Assembly (NCBI GenBank): GCA_003215435.1
Contig: QCKJ01000003.1
Span: forward strand, 124,001-188,000
DNA length: 64,000 bases
Source: Prochlorococcus sp. AG-409-M05
GTDB taxonomy: Bacteria; Cyanobacteriota; Cyanobacteriia; PCC-6307; Cyanobiaceae
Direction of reading: 5' to 3'
The translations under genes were made by a program, and so were the position numbers. Shown piece after piece: positions 60,513-64,000 of the stretch. Below the pieces are notes generated by a model that worked only from the letters and a program-made list of their open reading frames with translations, ran no database searches and had not been told where the DNA came from. How positions within the stretch are numbered: the stretch's first letter is position 1; each line of letters starts with the position of its first letter.

Positions 60513-62642
60513 TCATCTCGAAAGGAATCGATAATGATTAAGACCATCTATTATGCCATTATGTTTAGATCTTGATGCAAAAAATACCCTTTGCTGATTT
60601 TTTAAACCCTCCAAAGAAGGATCATGTTCTGCAGGAACAACAGCAGCTATTAATCCTCTTATCAATTCACCATCTCCTTGTTCGCTAGCAATAACTACAA
60701 CTTTACTCAAAGACAAGCCCCATCGAAGAGAAAGATACCTAATGGCTTCTGTTCTAGAAGCACGCAGAGGTACAACATCCAAATACCAATGACAGCGTAG
60801 ATGTGGGGAAGCTGCTTGAGAACGTTGTCTCAGGCGTTTACGAACCAAAGGCAAAATCATTTCATCTGGACGTTTTAACAAATAACTAATTTTATAAGGG
60901 CCTTGATGTTCTAAATCCTGAAGAACAATGTAATCCTTTAAATCAGACAAAGCATTCTCTACATTCTCTCTTTGCCAATTAACAGAAATTGATGATCTCC
61001 ATAAATCATCTTGTTGATTTTGTTGCCCATAATAAATTTCAGTGCCTGATCTAGTAATCCAGACTGCAGGGTCAGGAAGATGAAGCTCTGCATATCTATA
61101 TCTCGCTAATTTTAAAGAGCGACCGGTTAAAACCCCTAATGCATGAGATTTTTCGGATTGATTCGAATCAAGGAACTCCCTTAAAGCTCTCAAATTCTCT
61201 TCTTCTTGCTTATCAAGACTGCTGTCCAAATCCAAAAGCAGCAAATTCTCACCAATAGGATTCGCCAAAGCATCCTGATTAATAACACTTGGTCTTATTG
61301 GAAGTGTCTTTAAGCGTTTTTTCATAAGTGCCAAATAACGACACACGTGCGCGTCCCAACTGAAATGTCTTGTTATTGCCTCAATCCCGTTCTCACTCCA
61401 TTTATCCCATTGATGTTGATCTGATCCAGCCTGTTCCAAGACGTCTTGCAATGCCTCTAGGTCAGTTACATCAACCAACATGCCATTTTTACATCGAGAT
61501 AAAATATCTCTGGGACCCCCATCATCTGTTGCTACAACAGGTAAACCAGAAGCTGCTGCTTCTAATAAAGTTAAACCAAATGGTTCAGTTAAAGCAGGAT
61601 TTACAAACAACCCATGTTGATTAGCTGCCCATCTATAAATAGCAGGAATCTGCTCTCTTCGATGATATTTTGGATAAGCAATTTTTCCATACAGATCAAA
61701 ACGATCAACTAAATCAAAAATCTGTTGAAAAACATCACGTTGTTGCTTCTCCTGGTGACGAAGATCATCACGACAACCTAATAAAAGAACCAAGTTATAC
61801 CGTTCACGCAACACGGACGACCGACCAAAGGTTTCTACCAATGCAGGAATATTCTTTCTCCGAACAGCTCTGGAAATAGCTAGCAAAGGAGGTAAAGAAG
61901 GATCTCGTAAAAAAGGAGTTAAAAAATCAAGTACTTCAGATGACTCTGACTTCAAAGTAGCTGTATGAAAGCGAGAAGAGTCAACACCAGGGGGCACAAC
62001 CTCTGCCCTATTCTGCTCGAAACATCCATAGCGTGAATATTGTTGTTCAGATTCTTGTTGAGTACTAGTAATAACTAAATCACTATGAGCAAGAGCAAGT
62101 TCTTCTGCATCTATACGGCGACTAATCGAATATGATTGTTCTATCTGATGGTGATCAACCCCTGCAGCAATAAGCCTTCTTTGCTTCTCCCTGCCTAAAG
62201 AATGTCCAGTGAAAATCAATGGAATACCTAGTCTCCTAGATACAAGAGCACCTACATACCCAGCATCTGCATAATGAGCATGTATCCAATCAGGGAAACT
62301 ATTTTGCTCTTGTAAACGATTAACTAACTGATCGGCTAAATCATCTAAATAAGGCCAAAGCAGCTCCTTTCGCAAATACCTCTTAGGGCCAAATGGAAGA
62401 CGAATGATATTTGCTCCTGGAACAATCTCTTCCTTTGGCTGGGAATAATCTATTGAAACTCTACGATCTTGAATTAAACGGGTGATTAACTCAACCTGAT
62501 CTACTTCAGGTCGCAAAGCTAACCCTTTTACCAATTCAAGGACATAAAGGGTTTGTCCACCAGTATCTGCATCACGGCCTAATTCAAGATCGCGAGACCT
62601 AAGTAGGCCATGGAGATTCAGATGTAAGAGTCGAAGACCCAT
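60513..62642 (-). CDS. spsA: Sucrose-phosphate synthase with C-terminal HAD (phosphatase-like) domain
   Basis: A 709-residue GT4 glycosyltransferase making sucrose 6-phosphate from NDP-glucose and fructose 6-phosphate. N-terminal NLHGLLRSRDLELGRDADTGGQ and the C-terminal glycosyltransferase ENPALTEPFGLTLLEAAASGLP-type motif (here FVNPALTEPFGLTLLEAA) are clear. From about residue 470 a HAD domain has LLLDLDSSLD and GVLTGRS, but motif IV is only SEQGDGEL, so phosphatase activity is doubtful. ATG at 62642 is preferred to TTG 17 codons upstream. Sucrose is a compatible solute. Confidence 0.93.
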   Translation of the reverse strand: MGLRLLHLNLHGLLRSRDLELGRDADTGGQTLYVLELVKGLALRPEVDQVELITRLIQDRRVSIDYSQPKEEIVPGANIIRLPFGPKRYLRKELLWPYLDDLADQLVNRLQEQNSFPDWIHAHYADAGYVGALVSRRLGIPLIFTGHSLGREKQRRLIAAGVDHHQIEQSYSISRRIDAEELALAHSDLVITSTQQESEQQYSRYGCFEQNRAEVVPPGVDSSRFHTATLKSESSEVLDFLTPFLRDPSLPPLLAISRAVRRKNIPALVETFGRSSVLRERYNLVLLLGCRDDLRHQEKQQRDVFQQIFDLVDRFDLYGKIAYPKYHRREQIPAIYRWAANQHGLFVNPALTEPFGLTLLEAAASGLPVVATDDGGPRDILSRCKNGMLVDVTDLEALQDVLEQAGSDQHQWDKWSENGIEAITRHFSWDAHVCRYLALMKKRLKTLPIRPSVINQDALANPIGENLLLLDLDSSLDKQEEENLRALREFLDSNQSEKSHALGVLTGRSLKLARYRYAELHLPDPAVWITRSGTEIYYGQQNQQDDLWRSSISVNWQRENVENALSDLKDYIVLQDLEHQGPYKISYLLKRPDEMILPLVRKRLRQRSQAASPHLRCHWYLDVVPLRASRTEAIRYLSLRWGLSLSKVVVIASEQGDGELIRGLIAAVVPAEHDPSLEGLKNQQRVFFASRSKHNGIIDGLNHYRFLSR

Positions 62643-62869
62643 CTGATCCCGGGATGAAAGTAGAAAGGTATTAAATGATTTTTCGCATTTCAAACATAAA
62701 GAAAGAATTAGAAAAAATGACTATTCAATCAAGCTCGCGAAAATCATTGCTATGAAAGGCTTTTCAAAAAAAGAAAAAGCAAAGAAAGTACAAATAATGG
62801 CAAATTGCTAAGAAAAATGCTTGGAGCCACTGCCAACCCGATTATTCAATCTGTAAAAACCAAGGATGT

Positions 62870-64000
62870 TTATGAAGAATGAGCAATCAAGACTTTTTTT
62901 AGATAGCTAGCGGTATAACTCGACGAAATATCTACTAGATCCTCTGGAGTACCTGTAGCTAAGACCTCTCCACCACGCTCTCCACCCTCAGGACCCAAAT
63001 CAATAATCCAATCTGAACAACGAATAACATCCAGATTGTGTTCTATCACAATAATTGAATTCCCTTTATCTACTAGACGCTGGATGACGTCCATTAATTT
63101 ATGCACATCATAAAAACTTAAACCGGTTGTTGGTTCATCAATCAAATAAAGAGTTTTACCAGTGGCTCTACGAGACAACTCTGTCGCGAGCTTAACTCTT
63201 TGAGCCTCTCCACCAGAAAGCGTTGGGGCAGGCTGACCAAGTTTTATATATCCCAAACCAACATCAACAAGAGTTCTTAAACGATCGGAAGCTTGAGGAA
63301 TCGCAGAAAAAACATTAGCTGCCTGTTCTACGGTCATTTCCAAGACATCTGCAATAGTGTGACCCTTATATCTCACTTGCAGAGTTTCACGATTAAAGCG
63401 AGCTCCCTTACAAACGTCACACTGAACATAAACATCTGGTAAAAAATTCATTTCAATGACATTTACTCCTTGACCGCGACAAGCCTCACACCTTCCGCCC
63501 TTGACATTGAAACTAAATTGACCGACCTGATAACCCCGTGCTTTGGCTTCGATCGAAGCAGCAAAAATCTGTCTAATAGGATCGAAAGCCCCTGTATATG
63601 TAGCAGGGTTAGAGCGTGGTGTACGACCTATAGGAGACTGGTCAATAACAATTACTTTATCGATTGATTTAATTCCACGTAACTCATCCAAGCCTTTCGG
63701 AAATGGGACCTTTAAACCCAAAGAGTGATTTAAAGCAGGATGCAGTAATTCATTAATTAGTGTACTTTTTCCACTCCCACTGACACCAGTGATGGCAACC
63801 AGTCGACCAAGAGGGAATTTAACATCTATATTTTTAAGATTATTTCTATGGCAATTGATTAAATGTAAAAATCTATCACCTGTATCACGGCGTTTAATAG
63901 GTGTAGGAATAGAAGCTCTACCACTTAAATATGCGCCAGTAAGAGAATCCTTTGCTTTCAACAATTGATTTATAGAACCTTCAGCAACAATTTTTCCTCC
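62870..64000 (-). CDS. uvrA: UvrA, C-terminal part (gene continues past window end)
   Basis: The last 376 codons of excinuclease ABC subunit A, open to the window edge. Visible elements: [15 protein letters not shown] (second Walker A), zinc finger CEACRGQG...[12 protein letters not shown] signature [18 protein letters not shown] and Walker [13 protein letters not shown]. UvrA recognises bulky DNA lesions with UvrB in nucleotide excision repair. The internal Met at 63964 is not the start. Confidence 0.97.
   Translation of the reverse strand, partial: GGKIVAEGSINQLLKAKDSLTGAYLSGRASIPTPIKRRDTGDRFLHLINCHRNNLKNIDVKFPLGRLVAITGVSGSGKSTLINELLHPALNHSLGLKVPFPKGLDELRGIKSIDKVIVIDQSPIGRTPRSNPATYTGAFDPIRQIFAASIEAKARGYQVGQFSFNVKGGRCEACRGQGVNVIEMNFLPDVYVQCDVCKGARFNRETLQVRYKGHTIADVLEMTVEQAANVFSAIPQASDRLRTLVDVGLGYIKLGQPAPTLSGGEAQRVKLATELSRRATGKTLYLIDEPTTGLSFYDVHKLMDVIQRLVDKGNSIIVIEHNLDVIRCSDWIIDLGPEGGERGGEVLATGTPEDLVDISSSYTASYLKKVLIAHSS

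Noticed and set aside
62752-62883. Short frames (19 and 21 codons) between spsA and uvrA
   Set aside because: Too short, no ribosome binding site that decides them, and no homology seen.

Overview
The window is a gene-dense, AT-rich, single-chromosome stretch that reads as a marine picocyanobacterium, most probably a low-light-adapted Prochlorococcus. This is inference from gene content: a Flv1/Flv3-type diflavin flavoprotein pair, a Tic20/Ycf60-like protein next to rpsF, a phytol-kinase-like protein, two cyanobacterial group 2 sigma factors, a cyanobacterial-type sucrose-phosphate synthase, a DUF3134 protein and an SNF2/SWIM pair. There are no rRNA genes, insertion sequences, prophage genes, CRISPR arrays or transposases; the only tRNA is tRNA-Val(UAC).

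Layout. 1-10.3 kb is a minus-strand run, read from its 5' end: SNF2 helicase, SWIM zinc-finger protein, MEKHLA-domain protein, a complete TRAP transporter (dctP-dctQ-dctM order, TakP-like receptor), then the two diflavin flavoproteins, the last cut by the window edge. 10.6-26 kb holds translation and core metabolism (alaS, gatB, coaE, argJ, ndk, thiO), three polyamine genes (speA, then speE-speB), a PfkB kinase, mazG, tRNA-Val and several small proteins. 26-36 kb holds gcvT, aspS, a sigma factor, then a tight plus-strand cluster pyrG-queE-queC-pabB-pabC whose members mostly overlap by 1-4 bases. 36-44.5 kb holds cobA, a divergent TrpD-like protein, an MFS exporter, ppk, a second sigma factor, a phytol-kinase-like gene and a DAHP synthase. 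44.6-64 kb holds acnB, a ClC antiporter, a radical SAM protein, an O-antigen-ligase-like membrane protein, a second ThiO-like oxidase, dnaK, aroE, tic20-like, rpsF, argG, small proteins, mraY, spsA and the 3' part of uvrA.

How the genes connect. SpeA (arginine to agmatine), SpeB (agmatine to putrescine) and SpeE (putrescine to spermidine) make a polyamine route, while ArgJ and ArgG supply arginine. AroF and AroE feed chorismate, from which PabB/PabC make p-aminobenzoate for folate; GcvT uses tetrahydrofolate. QueE and QueC belong to preQ0/queuosine synthesis.

Most unusual points. Two genes (radical SAM at 48722 and an FAD oxidase at 51798) have clearly coding N-termini but no ATG, GTG or TTG in frame; both have a CTG 7-8 bases after a Shine-Dalgarno-like sequence. 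The 474-base gap between argG and the 67-residue membrane protein contains GC-richer, hairpin-forming sequence ending in a strong intrinsic terminator, plus a nine-codon reading frame with an excellent ribosome binding site: a candidate small RNA or decayed/leader gene. A 50-residue membrane protein at 21765-21917 is also likely. I did not find a convincing new defence or mobile system; the SNF2-SWIM-MEKHLA trio is the closest to an uncharacterised module.
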